Assembly: GCF_001658025.2 (NCBI RefSeq)
Contig: NZ_CP014007.2
Coordinates: 4,588,001-4,652,000, forward strand
Direction: 5' to 3'
DNA length: 64,000 bases
DNA from: Kosakonia oryzae
Lineage (GTDB): Bacteria; Pseudomonadota; Gammaproteobacteria; Enterobacterales; Enterobacteriaceae
The position numbers and the translations under genes are program-made. Of this stretch, positions 56,988 through 64,000 are shown piece after piece. The notes under the pieces were generated by a model. That model ran no database searches. It had not been told where the DNA came from and saw only the letters and a program-made list of their open reading frames with translations. How positions within the stretch are numbered: the stretch's first letter is position 1; the number at the start of each line of letters is the position of its first letter.

Positions 56988-58139
56988 ATGTCGCTTATCA
57001 CCGCACTCCCGGATGTTTTCGAGCAATTCTCCGCCGCCCGCCAGAAAGGCTTTCTCACCGTAATGGAACTAAAAGAACAGGGTATTCCGCTGGTCGGCAC
57101 CTACTGCACGTTTATGCCGCAAGAGATCGCCATGGCGGCCGGAGCGGTGGTAGTTTCGCTCTGTTCCACCAACGATGAAACCATTGAAGAAGCGGAAAAA
57201 GATCTGCCGCGCAACCTCTGCCCGTTAATCAAAAGTAGCTACGGCTTCGGTAAAACCGACAAATGCCCCTACTTCTACTTTTCCGATCTGGTCGTGGGCG
57301 AAACCACCTGCGACGGCAAGAAAAAAATGTACGAGTACATGGCAGAATTCAAAGCCGTACACGTGATGCAACTGCCGAACAGCGCCGCGGATACCGCTTC
57401 CCGCGCACTCTGGAAAGCGGAAATTTTGCGGCTGCAGCAGGTTATCGAACAACGTTTTGGTCAGCCAATTAGCGAGGCCGCGCTGCGCGAGGCCATCGCG
57501 CTGAAAAACCGCGAACGCCAGGCGCTGGCGAACTTCTATCGCGTCGGGCAGCTTAATCCTCCTGCGCTTAGCGGTGCCGATATTTTGAAAGTGGTCTACG
57601 GCGCGACCTTCCGCTTCGATAAAGAGGCACTGATTAGCGAACTGAACGCCATGGCCGAACAGGTCAGAGCCGACTGGCAGGCCGGAAAACGCCTCGATGC
57701 CCGCCCGCGCATTTTGATCACCGGCTGCCCGATTGGCGGCGCGGCGGAAAAAGTGGTGCGTGCCATTGAAGAGAACGGCGGCTGGGTGGTCGGTTACGAA
57801 AACTGCACCGGGGCGAAAGCAACCGAACGCTGCGTTGACGAGAACGGCGATGTCTATGATGCATTGACTGACAAATACCTGGCGATTGGCTGCTCGTGCA
57901 TCTCCCCCAACGACGAACGCCTGAAGCTGCTCAGCCAGATGGTGGACGAGTACCAGGCCGATGGTGTGATCGATGTGATTTTGCAGGCCTGCCACACCTA
58001 TGCGGTCGAATCGCTGGCGATCAAACGCCACGTACGCCAGCAGCACAACATTCCTTATATGGCGATTGAGACAGATTACTCGACATCCGACATCGGGCAG
58101 CTCAGCACCCGCGTCGCCGCGTTTATTGAGATGCTGTAA
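56988..58139 (+). CDS. yjiM: YjiM, 2-hydroxyacyl-CoA dehydratase-like / double-cubane-cluster reductase
   Basis: 383 residues from ATG 56988 (GGGGAAGGAAA upstream), the E. coli length. Family: HgdB-like two-domain proteins that bind Fe-S clusters; many relatives of YjiM are annotated as anaerobic double-cubane-cluster reductases. Seen: Cys ligands in TYCTFMP (about 42), NLCPLIKSSYG (about 79), KCPYFYF near 93, and second-domain GYENCTGAK, GCSC and QACHTY. It pairs with the activator yjiL, 9 bp downstream. Substrate unknown. Confidence 0.88.
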   Translation: MSLITALPDVFEQFSAARQKGFLTVMELKEQGIPLVGTYCTFMPQEIAMAAGAVVVSLCSTNDETIEEAEKDLPRNLCPLIKSSYGFGKTDKCPYFYFSDLVVGETTCDGKKKMYEYMAEFKAVHVMQLPNSAADTASRALWKAEILRLQQVIEQRFGQPISEAALREAIALKNRERQALANFYRVGQLNPPALSGADILKVVYGATFRFDKEALISELNAMAEQVRADWQAGKRLDARPRILITGCPIGGAAEKVVRAIEENGGWVVGYENCTGAKATERCVDENGDVYDALTDKYLAIGCSCISPNDERLKLLSQMVDEYQADGVIDVILQACHTYAVESLAIKRHVRQQHNIPYMAIETDYSTSDIGQLSTRVAAFIEML

Positions 58140-58148
58140 GGAGCTGTT

Positions 58149-58913
58149 GTGGCACTGACCATAGGCATTGATTCCGGCTCGACCACCACGAAAGGCATCC
58201 TGTTGGAGGGCGACAGCATTGTGCGGCGCTTTCTCTGCCCGACCTCGTTTCGCCCTGCGGATTCGATTAGCGAGGCCTGGGAAACATTGCGTGCCGGTGT
58301 GGCGGAAAAACCTTTTTTGACGCTCACCGGTTACGGTCGGCAACTGGTGGATTTCGCCGATAAGCAGGTCACCGAAATTTCTTGTCACGGCCTCGGCGCG
58401 CGGTTGCTGCGATCGGATACCCGCACCGTTATCGATATCGGCGGCCAGGACAGCAAAGTGATCGCCCTCGATGAGAACGGAAACCTCACCGATTTTCTAA
58501 TGAATGATAAATGCGCTGCCGGTACCGGCCGTTTTCTGGACGTTATCTCGCGCACGCTGGGCACCCAGGTGGAACAACTGGATGCCATTACCGACGGCGT
58601 GGAGCCGCATCCGCTCACCAGCATGTGTACGGTGTTTGCCGAATCGGAAGTGATCAGCCTGCGCTCGGCGGGCATCGCGCCAGAGGCGATCCTCGCCGGA
58701 GTCATCAACGCCATGGCACGGCGCAGCGCGCATTTTGTCGCGCGTCTCTCCACGCAAGGCCCGCTACTGTTTACCGGCGGCGTCAGCCACTGCGCCAGCT
58801 TTCGCCGCATGCTGGCCGGGCACCTGAATAGCGCGGTGTTTACTCATGATGATGCGCAGTATGCGGGCGCGCTCGGCGCCGCGCTGATAGGCCAGCGGCA
58901 GGGAAAACGGTGA
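58149..58913 (+). CDS. yjiL: YjiL, ATPase activator of YjiM (HgdC-like)
   Basis: 254 residues from GTG 58149, with AAGGAG upstream. ASKHA-fold ATPase that reduces its partner by ATP-driven electron transfer. Seen: phosphate loop IGIDSGSTTTK (about 5-15), DIGGQDSK near 98, and the two cysteines that bind the inter-subunit [4Fe-4S] cluster (NDKCAAGTG near 124 and TSMCTVFAESE near 164). Its stop overlaps the next ATG by one base. Confidence 0.9.
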   Translation: MALTIGIDSGSTTTKGILLEGDSIVRRFLCPTSFRPADSISEAWETLRAGVAEKPFLTLTGYGRQLVDFADKQVTEISCHGLGARLLRSDTRTVIDIGGQDSKVIALDENGNLTDFLMNDKCAAGTGRFLDVISRTLGTQVEQLDAITDGVEPHPLTSMCTVFAESEVISLRSAGIAPEAILAGVINAMARRSAHFVARLSTQGPLLFTGGVSHCASFRRMLAGHLNSAVFTHDDAQYAGALGAALIGQRQGKR

Positions 58914-59149
58914 TGAACGAATATCTGCTGCTGTTTCACAATACGCCCGGTGTGCTGCAAACCCGCAAAGCGATGCAGGCCGCAGGCGTGGCATTTCGGG
59001 TGCAGGATATTCCCCGCCAGTTACGCGGCGGATGTGGGTTGTGCATCCGTTTTCACTGCCAGGCCGGTGAGGAAAAACAGTGGCTTATCCCCGGCGTGAC
59101 GCAGGCGGTTTATCGCTGCGAAGGCGAGGATTTCACGTCGGTGGTGTAA
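58913..59149 (+). CDS. DUF3343 small protein (putative Se/S carrier-like)
   Basis: 78 residues, from the ATG at 58913 that shares its A with the yjiL TGA stop. Seen: an N-terminal YLLLFHNTPGVLQTRKAMQ pattern typical of DUF3343, and a cysteine motif CGLCIRFHC (Cys41, 44, 49). Families with this domain are described as putative selenium/sulfur carriers. Tight coupling to yjiML suggests it serves the same anaerobic enzyme. Confidence 0.8.
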   Translation: MNEYLLLFHNTPGVLQTRKAMQAAGVAFRVQDIPRQLRGGCGLCIRFHCQAGEEKQWLIPGVTQAVYRCEGEDFTSVV

Positions 59150-59152
59150 TTC

Positions 59153-59180
59153 GCCGGGTGGCGGCTTTGCCTTATCCGGC
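59153..59180. repeat. REP element after the DUF3343 gene
   Basis: Palindromic unit GCCGGGTGGCGGC ... TTATCCGGC between the convergent DUF3343 and DUF2955 genes. Confidence 0.75.
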
Positions 59181-59191
59181 AAATCCCGGCC

Positions 59192-60259
59192 TTACTGCTC
59201 CTCAATCACAAACCGGGTTGCTTCGAAACGGTTCAAAATAAGGTGCACCAGCCAGACCATGGTTAAGGTCGCCACCAGCGACACGGTGACGGATACAATG
59301 CGGTAGAGATCGCTGAACACCAGGTCCGTATCAGGATGGAGGTTTTGACCAAACATAATGCCAATGGTGGTAACACTGGCGAACCCGACGCCCGCGCCGA
59401 CTTTTTCCATCACATGCAACCGGGCGCTGAACGCCAGCCCAAGCCCAATCAGCGGCATCATCAGCAGCATATGGCTACTGTGGTTATACAGGATCAGTTG
59501 CACCAGCAGAATATAGAGGCAGGAGAGCGCTACGCCCACCACGCGCCACAGCGAACTGAGCACCGAACCGCGATAATGCATCGGGAACAGGATCAAGATG
59601 CCCGCCATCAGCGCCGACAGCGAATCCCTTAAATCACTGATCTGAAAAACGACAAAAATGATGGTCGCCACGGTGCCAGAAAGCAGCGATTCATGGCGCA
59701 CGCGGGCAGCGTTTTTCTCAATCAACGGCGGACGCGTGCGCGGTTCCACATCCGGGATCAGGTAATTCATTAGCGCACTCAGCGCCACCGCCATCACGCT
59801 GGCTTCAATATTGGAAAACAGCAGCGTGTGCCAGTCGCTGGTGGGATAACTCATAAAGTTGAGCATCGTGCTCTGGCACACCACGCCCGCTGAACCGAAC
59901 AGAAACAGCGCGCCTTTGCTCATAAAGCGAAAACGCATCACGTACAGCCCGAAAACCACCAGCGTCATAATCACCGGCCAGCGCGACAGATAGCCGATGA
60001 TAACTACCATTTCGATGCAATTCAGCACCGCACTAAAGATAAACTGCTTCGCGACATGGCGGTTAAACACCGGCACCAGCGATAACAACATGACCGGATA
60101 GACCACGTAAAACACGCCATATTGCGTGTTGTAAAAACTCGACACGCTCAGGGCGATCATCCCGGCGAAGACAATACGCAGCGTCTGGCGAAAATCATTC
60201 GGCGTATAGACAATATTGCCGTGGGGCGTAAATACGCGCGCCAGCGTGTTAATAGACAT
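59192..60259 (-). CDS. DUF2955 membrane protein of an HlyD-linked efflux system
   Basis: 355 residues with about ten membrane segments in two groups of five separated by a cytosolic linker (about 165-195, DVEPRTRPPLIEKNAARVRHES). This matches DUF2955/FUSC-like aromatic-acid-exporter proteins (AaeB-like, without the large domain). The start overlaps the end of the HlyD gene by 11 bp. It probably forms the inner-membrane part of an efflux pump with that adaptor; the exported compound is unknown. Confidence 0.85.
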   Translation of the reverse strand: MSINTLARVFTPHGNIVYTPNDFRQTLRIVFAGMIALSVSSFYNTQYGVFYVVYPVMLLSLVPVFNRHVAKQFIFSAVLNCIEMVVIIGYLSRWPVIMTLVVFGLYVMRFRFMSKGALFLFGSAGVVCQSTMLNFMSYPTSDWHTLLFSNIEASVMAVALSALMNYLIPDVEPRTRPPLIEKNAARVRHESLLSGTVATIIFVVFQISDLRDSLSALMAGILILFPMHYRGSVLSSLWRVVGVALSCLYILLVQLILYNHSSHMLLMMPLIGLGLAFSARLHVMEKVGAGVGFASVTTIGIMFGQNLHPDTDLVFSDLYRIVSVTVSLVATLTMVWLVHLILNRFEATRFVIEEQ

Positions 60260-61316
60260 AGTGCAGCAAACTTACCAGACGGATTTGCAGGCCGGAGAAG
60301 AAGCGGGCAAAGACCCCTTCACTGTTGTAGAGCTGCACCGTTGCGCGTGCGCCGGTCGGCAACGGCTTCGGCAATGGTTCATCGAGTGCGACGTGGATCC
60401 GCATCCGCTGCGCATCGCGCACCCAGCGGTTCGACGTTTCCGGCGCGGAAAGCTCGCCATTCACCGCTTCCTGGCCCGCCAGAATCCCCGCGTCGTTGCT
60501 GGTCACATGCGCTTTAAATACGTGCCCTGGCAGGGCATCGAAAACCACAGAGGCATCGGTTCCGGCATGGGTATGACGCAGGCTCTTCTCGCGGAAATCC
60601 GCCACGATATCGGTTTTATCATGCACCAGCGCCAGTGAAGCGCTGCCGGCAGCGGCGTAAAAACCGGGGCTTAATTGCAGGTTACTGACGGTACCATCTA
60701 CTTCCGCGCGGACTTGCGTCCAGCCGAGGTTCAGCTGCGCCTGCTGTAGCGCGTTGCGATATTTTTGCAGCGTTACGTTGCGCGCGTCATCGCGATCGCC
60801 GCGCTCAATGGTTAACGCATTGATGCTGGCATTAATGTTATTCACCGATTGCACGCTGGTCTGCCAGGTGGTGCGGGCTTTATCCAGATCGGACTGCGAA
60901 ACATTGTGCATCGCACCGAGATTCTGGTAGCGCTCAAAGGTAACGCGATCGTTTTGCGCGGTGATCTGCGCGGTCTTCAGGCTGGCCTGCGCGGCAACGA
61001 TTTGCGCATCCAGTTGCTGGTTGCTGAGGCGCGCCTGTTCCAGCGCAATTTCCGCCGCTTCGACCTGGTTATTAAACGGCGTCGCATCCAGTTCAAACAG
61101 CAGATCGCCTTTTTTTACCTGGCTGTTGTTCTGCACGTGAACCTTTGCCACATAGCCGGAAACGCGCGCGGAAACCGGCGTCACTACGCGCATGACGGTG
61201 GAGTCCGGCGTCAGCGGGATCCAGATATCGGCAACGATAAAATAGACAAACATCAGCAGGAAAGAGGCAATACTCACCCTTACCCAGCGGGCAAACTTTT
61301 GTTCTGGCGTCATCAT
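60249..61316 (-). CDS. HlyD/EmrA-type membrane-fusion adaptor
   Basis: 355 residues. Seen: an N-terminal membrane anchor (about 12-31), a barrel-sandwich half-motif VSARVSGYVAKVHVQNNSQVKKGDLLF (about 48-74), a coiled-coil region (about 84-205), and the closing lipoyl half VRAEVDGTVSNLQLSPG. Links the inner-membrane partner to the outer membrane. It starts 4 bp after the MarR stop; an ATG one codon later is equally possible. Confidence 0.88.
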   Translation of the reverse strand: MMTPEQKFARWVRVSIASFLLMFVYFIVADIWIPLTPDSTVMRVVTPVSARVSGYVAKVHVQNNSQVKKGDLLFELDATPFNNQVEAAEIALEQARLSNQQLDAQIVAAQASLKTAQITAQNDRVTFERYQNLGAMHNVSQSDLDKARTTWQTSVQSVNNINASINALTIERGDRDDARNVTLQKYRNALQQAQLNLGWTQVRAEVDGTVSNLQLSPGFYAAAGSASLALVHDKTDIVADFREKSLRHTHAGTDASVVFDALPGHVFKAHVTSNDAGILAGQEAVNGELSAPETSNRWVRDAQRMRIHVALDEPLPKPLPTGARATVQLYNSEGVFARFFSGLQIRLVSLLHYVY

Positions 61317-61320
61317 TTTC

Positions 61321-61788
61321 TTATTCGGTTTTATTGTCTTCTTCGCGCATCACGCGCAAGTTACAGGCGATTTGATTCAGGGTGTCGCTAAAAGCGAGCA
61401 TCTGCGCTGGTGGGATATTTTCCGCCGCCCGCTGCTGGCACACTTCAATCACCTGCGTGATCGTCTCCAGCAGACGTTGGCCTTCAGCGGTGAGCGTCAA
61501 CAGGCGAATGCGTTTGTCGTACGGCGATGTCGTACGCACAATCAGCCCCTGATTTTCCAGCTGCGTCAAGGTGCGCATCAGCGGCGGCAACTCAATGCCG
61601 TGCACTTCCGCGAGTTCGCTGACCGAAACGTTGTCCCCCAACTGGCGCAATTGCATCAGTACCGTCCAGCTCGCCTGGGTGATACCGGTATCGCTCAGCG
61701 CGTGGTCGATGGTCGCGCGCCACTGCCGCACCACCATCGCCATACGCATTCCCAGCGGCCGGCGGGCAAACAGCTCATCTTCGGTCAT
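61321..61788 (-). CDS. MarR-family regulator of the efflux operon
   Basis: 155 residues. Winged helix-turn-helix of the SlyA/MarR group (VSVSELAEVHGIELPPLMRTLTQLENQGLIVRTTSPYDKRIRLLTLT, about 55-100). First gene of marR-hlyD-DUF2955, so autoregulation of an efflux set by a small aromatic ligand is the likely role (inference). Confidence 0.88.
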   Translation of the reverse strand: MTEDELFARRPLGMRMAMVVRQWRATIDHALSDTGITQASWTVLMQLRQLGDNVSVSELAEVHGIELPPLMRTLTQLENQGLIVRTTSPYDKRIRLLTLTAEGQRLLETITQVIEVCQQRAAENIPPAQMLAFSDTLNQIACNLRVMREEDNKTE

Positions 61789-61904
61789 AGGAGTTCCCTT
61801 AATTCACAGGCAGGGAAAGATAATAGTTATCACGGTAAGTATCAAGAAACGGGAGAGCGAACAGCATGGATTGTGAAAATCACTTCGTGCTCCGCCAGGA
61901 AAGA

Positions 61905-62645
61905 TTAGTCTTCCGTTCCGGCATCTCTCATGAGATTTGCTTCTAGTTCAGCGATAAATTGTTGTACGTATGTGCCGCCAAGGCCATTTTCACGAAATAA
62001 CTTTAACGCATCCATCGATGACTTGAGGCTGTCTTTTCTGCTTAATAGAATATCTGTTTTAGAAATGTCCTGTAGCAGATCTGTATATAATTTCTTTCCT
62101 TCGAGAGATATCCCCGTATAAATACTAAAAGCAAAACTGTTGGTAGCATAGCTCACCCAAGCTATATGCTCATCATAATCATGACGATTATAATGAAACG
62201 CACCAGCAAGTTCATTTTTGGTTGGATAATCCCCCAATTTATTTATAGTCGGCCACCAGATATTGTCATCTTTCTTTGAATTACAATCGAAACAGGATAT
62301 TGCAAGATTGTCCATAACGAGAGAGAACCGAGGAAAATGGGCACGTGGTAATATATGTTCCACCGGGCGAGCATAGGCTATATTATAAAGATAACGTTGA
62401 CAATAACAGCACCGATACTTCTGCTTACTTGCTAAGAACTCCCTAAGTTTCGATATTATTTTCGGTCCTTCGATTTTAGTCACGCCGTTCCCGGCTGGAA
62501 TATCCACTGCATATAGCTCCGGCCAAACATCGACGTTATTATTAACAGATTTAAGATACAATGCATCCATTAACTTAATTACAGCTTGTTTTTTGTTTTT
62601 CCTGTATGGCAATGTCTCGTAAAAAGACTCAAGATGGCTATCCAT
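61905..62645 (-). CDS. HNH endonuclease, PtuB-like (Septu module)
   Basis: 246 residues. Seen: a zinc-stabilised HNH core with CxxC (Cys79-Cys82, in YRCCYCQRY), the His-centred EHILPR (96-101), and a second knuckle CFDCNSKKDD (Cys118, Cys121, Asn122). This is the layout of the TIGR02646/PtuB-type nuclease encoded next to an ATPase. In Septu systems PtuA-PtuB nicks DNA of invading phage. GGAAGGGGATGA lies before the ATG, within the end of the ATPase gene, so translation is coupled. The gene is clearly AT-rich compared with all genes to its left. Confidence 0.72.
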   Translation of the reverse strand: MDSHLESFYETLPYRKNKKQAVIKLMDALYLKSVNNNVDVWPELYAVDIPAGNGVTKIEGPKIISKLREFLASKQKYRCCYCQRYLYNIAYARPVEHILPRAHFPRFSLVMDNLAISCFDCNSKKDDNIWWPTINKLGDYPTKNELAGAFHYNRHDYDEHIAWVSYATNSFAFSIYTGISLEGKKLYTDLLQDISKTDILLSRKDSLKSSMDALKLFRENGLGGTYVQQFIAELEANLMRDAGTED

Positions 62646-62648
62646 AAC

Positions 62649-64000
62649 TCATCCCCTTCCATTGCTTATGTTTTTGTAGAGTTCGTCAATAGCACGTTGT
62701 GACGTAGAAACTAACGCTATTTCATTTTCAAGATTTTGATATTTGTTTTCATTAAGCATCTTTAAGATATCATCTATTTTTACCTGTGCTTTTATTTTTT
62801 CATTTTCAATATAATACAAATCATCAGAGCTTATTACGTCCTCAGACTGGACATGGGAATTGACGATACTCATAAAATCAGAAACAATTTTTGCACATTT
62901 TTCATAAATACTGCGATTGTTTCTGGTAACGACATGGAATTTATCGAAGATAGTGGCTTCAACATTTCGCACTGGTGACTGAGGAAGTTTTGACAAGATC
63001 CCATCTTCCGCGATAAAAGAGAGATTATTATCGGGCTCAACACTATTAATCAATAAAGGTGAGTGAGTTGCGACGACAAAATGACAAGCAAACTTTTTAG
63101 CAATAAGATCAAAAATATAAGGTAGCTTCTGTTGCCAGGCAACATGCATACTAACCTCTGGTTCGTCAATAATCAGCATATCGCCCTTAGTAATAACTGA
63201 AATAACTCTTGCAAACATCAAAAGAAGCTGCTGTTCGCCAGAACTTAAGTTATCAAAAGCCAATATCTGCTCATTATCCTTCCGTTTGATAGCAATTATA
63301 TATTTTTTCTCATCAATATTTTCTGAATATGCAGAACTGAATTTAACAATATCGCTTAGATCGTAAAGATGTTTACTATTCAGAGAAAAAGAAACGGGAA
63401 CGTAATATAACTCAGCAGTGAAACCAATCTCAGATAAGATTTCTTCGAAAAAGGGCTTAACTGCGCTATTCTTATGAATGGCAATAACACGCTGCGTAAT
63501 TTCAAGGTTTCTTCTTTGAAAAGAGATCCTTCCCCCACTCTGCTTATCCCCCAGATATTTTGCATGAGGTTTGTTCCTTAGCATATAAAATCTGTCCGAA
63601 AGCCCTGAAGAAAGCAGTAAAATATTCCTCCCGCCAGCGCTTAGCAATCGGTTGGCAAGGCGAAAGAGTAAAAGACTTTTACCCACGCCATTATTACCAA
63701 TAATGTAACATCCTCGTACTTTATCTATGTCAGAAAAGCTTGAGTAAATGAGCTGATCGTCCAATGGAGAAAATAGTGCTTCACTCTCAACAGACTTCGA
63801 AACAAATTTATCAACCGAAAATGAAGATGTATCCCTTAACACTTCAACAGGAACTTCGCTAACTAATCCTGGAACATCTTTATAGCCAGAAGGGAAAAAT
63901 CGATTGATAAAATAATCCATTTTTTTATTATCATCGATATTTAACAAAAAAGGGGACTTGGTTGAATCTTCAATATTTAACAATTGTGCCAAAAAGACAG
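62649..64000 (-). CDS. AAA/ABC-type ATPase, PtuA-like (Septu module), runs to window edge
   Basis: 447 residues from the TTG at 63992, but the frame stays open to the window edge, so the true start may lie outside. Seen: Walker A GNNGVGKS (99-106), ABC-like signature LSSGEQQLL (249-257), Walker B LIIDEPEVSMH (273-283), and a switch His in VATHSP (307-312); a coiled tail follows. The order Walker A - long insert - signature - Walker B is that of SMC/OLD-like PtuA ATPases. About 98 residues precede the P-loop, without the usual N-terminal strand-loop motif. AT-rich, 3 bp from the HNH gene. Confidence 0.7.
   Translation of the reverse strand, partial: VFLAQLLNIEDSTKSPFLLNIDDNKKMDYFINRFFPSGYKDVPGLVSEVPVEVLRDTSSFSVDKFVSKSVESEALFSPLDDQLIYSSFSDIDKVRGCYIIGNNGVGKSLLLFRLANRLLSAGGRNILLLSSGLSDRFYMLRNKPHAKYLGDKQSGGRISFQRRNLEITQRVIAIHKNSAVKPFFEEILSEIGFTAELYYVPVSFSLNSKHLYDLSDIVKFSSAYSENIDEKKYIIAIKRKDNEQILAFDNLSSGEQQLLLMFARVISVITKGDMLIIDEPEVSMHVAWQQKLPYIFDLIAKKFACHFVVATHSPLLINSVEPDNNLSFIAEDGILSKLPQSPVRNVEATIFDKFHVVTRNNRSIYEKCAKIVSDFMSIVNSHVQSEDVISSDDLYYIENEKIKAQVKIDDILKMLNENKYQNLENEIALVSTSQRAIDELYKNISNGRG

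Noticed and set aside
57225-58388. 387-codon frame antisense to yjiM/yjiL
   Set aside because: Shadow frame; both sense genes are recognised over their full length.

Overview
The window reads as chromosome of a motile member of the Enterobacteriaceae that is close to, but not, Escherichia coli. Gene content and order over most of it match the E. coli K-12 region between gpmB and yjiL (gpmB-yjjX-trpR-slt-ettA-nadR-radA-serB-ytjB-lplA-deoDBAC-yjjIW-yjjV-yjjU-ytjA-osmY-prfC-yjjG-rimI-holD-rsmC-tRNA-Leu-yjjZ-fhuF-bglJ-yjjQ-yjjPB-dnaTC-yjjA-opgB-tsr-btsT-yjiX-yjiA ... yjiNML). Most proteins are close to E. coli length, but several accessory genes are absent from K-12 at these points. An Enterobacter/Kosakonia-type genome is an inference from this pattern, not proven. 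No phage, IS element, CRISPR array or replication origin was seen.

Layout. 1-5077: nucleotide housekeeping, Trp repressor, lytic transglycosylase and the EttA translation factor. 5112-5930: an AT-rich insert with an orphan LuxR-type regulator. 5959-11408: NAD, repair, serine and lipoate genes. 11495-18431: deoxynucleoside catabolism (deoCABD) divergent from the glycyl-radical pair yjjI-yjjW. The deoP2 control region is readable (two CRP sites, CytR-like site, DeoR operator), and two further DeoR sites lie inside yjjI. 18420-26084: TatD-like and patatin-like proteins, osmotic/envelope stress genes, RF3, ribosome modification and a polymerase III clamp-loader subunit. 26255-26575: three tandem tRNA-Leu(CAG) genes. 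26609-29060: two genes with Fur-box-like sites (yjjZ, fhuF) around an added diguanylate cyclase. 29106-31242: an orphan PTS permease and a YbaK-like editing domain. 31290-34435: the yjjQ-bglJ regulator pair and the yjjPB transporter. 34501-36150: an inserted TetR-ohrR-ohr peroxide module. 36310-40697: primosome genes and osmoregulated glucan modification. 41614-47052: serine chemotaxis receptor and the BtsT pyruvate transporter with its companions.

47130-64000 is a mosaic. Two toxin-antitoxin pairs have intact antitoxins but visibly broken toxins: brnT carries an in-frame stop, and a yafQ-like toxin is frameshifted by a 10-bp tandem duplication. An M20 amidohydrolase sits with yjiG/yjiH where K-12 has iadA. 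yjiM-yjiL-DUF3343 look like an anaerobic Fe-S reductase system. A MarR-controlled HlyD/DUF2955 efflux set follows. At the right edge lies a strongly AT-rich ATPase + HNH nuclease pair resembling Septu (PtuA/PtuB) anti-phage modules; the ATPase gene reaches the window edge. The position is next to the region that in E. coli K-12 carries the mrr-hsd-mcr immigration-control loci, so this end is the best candidate for a defence system.

Start codons were moved from the longest open frame to the site supported by a ribosome binding site and family length for ettA, nadR, radA, serB, deoA, osmY, rimI, holD, yjjQ, yjjP, yjjB, ohrR, yjjA, tsr, btsT, yjiX, yjiA, brnA, yjiM and several small genes.
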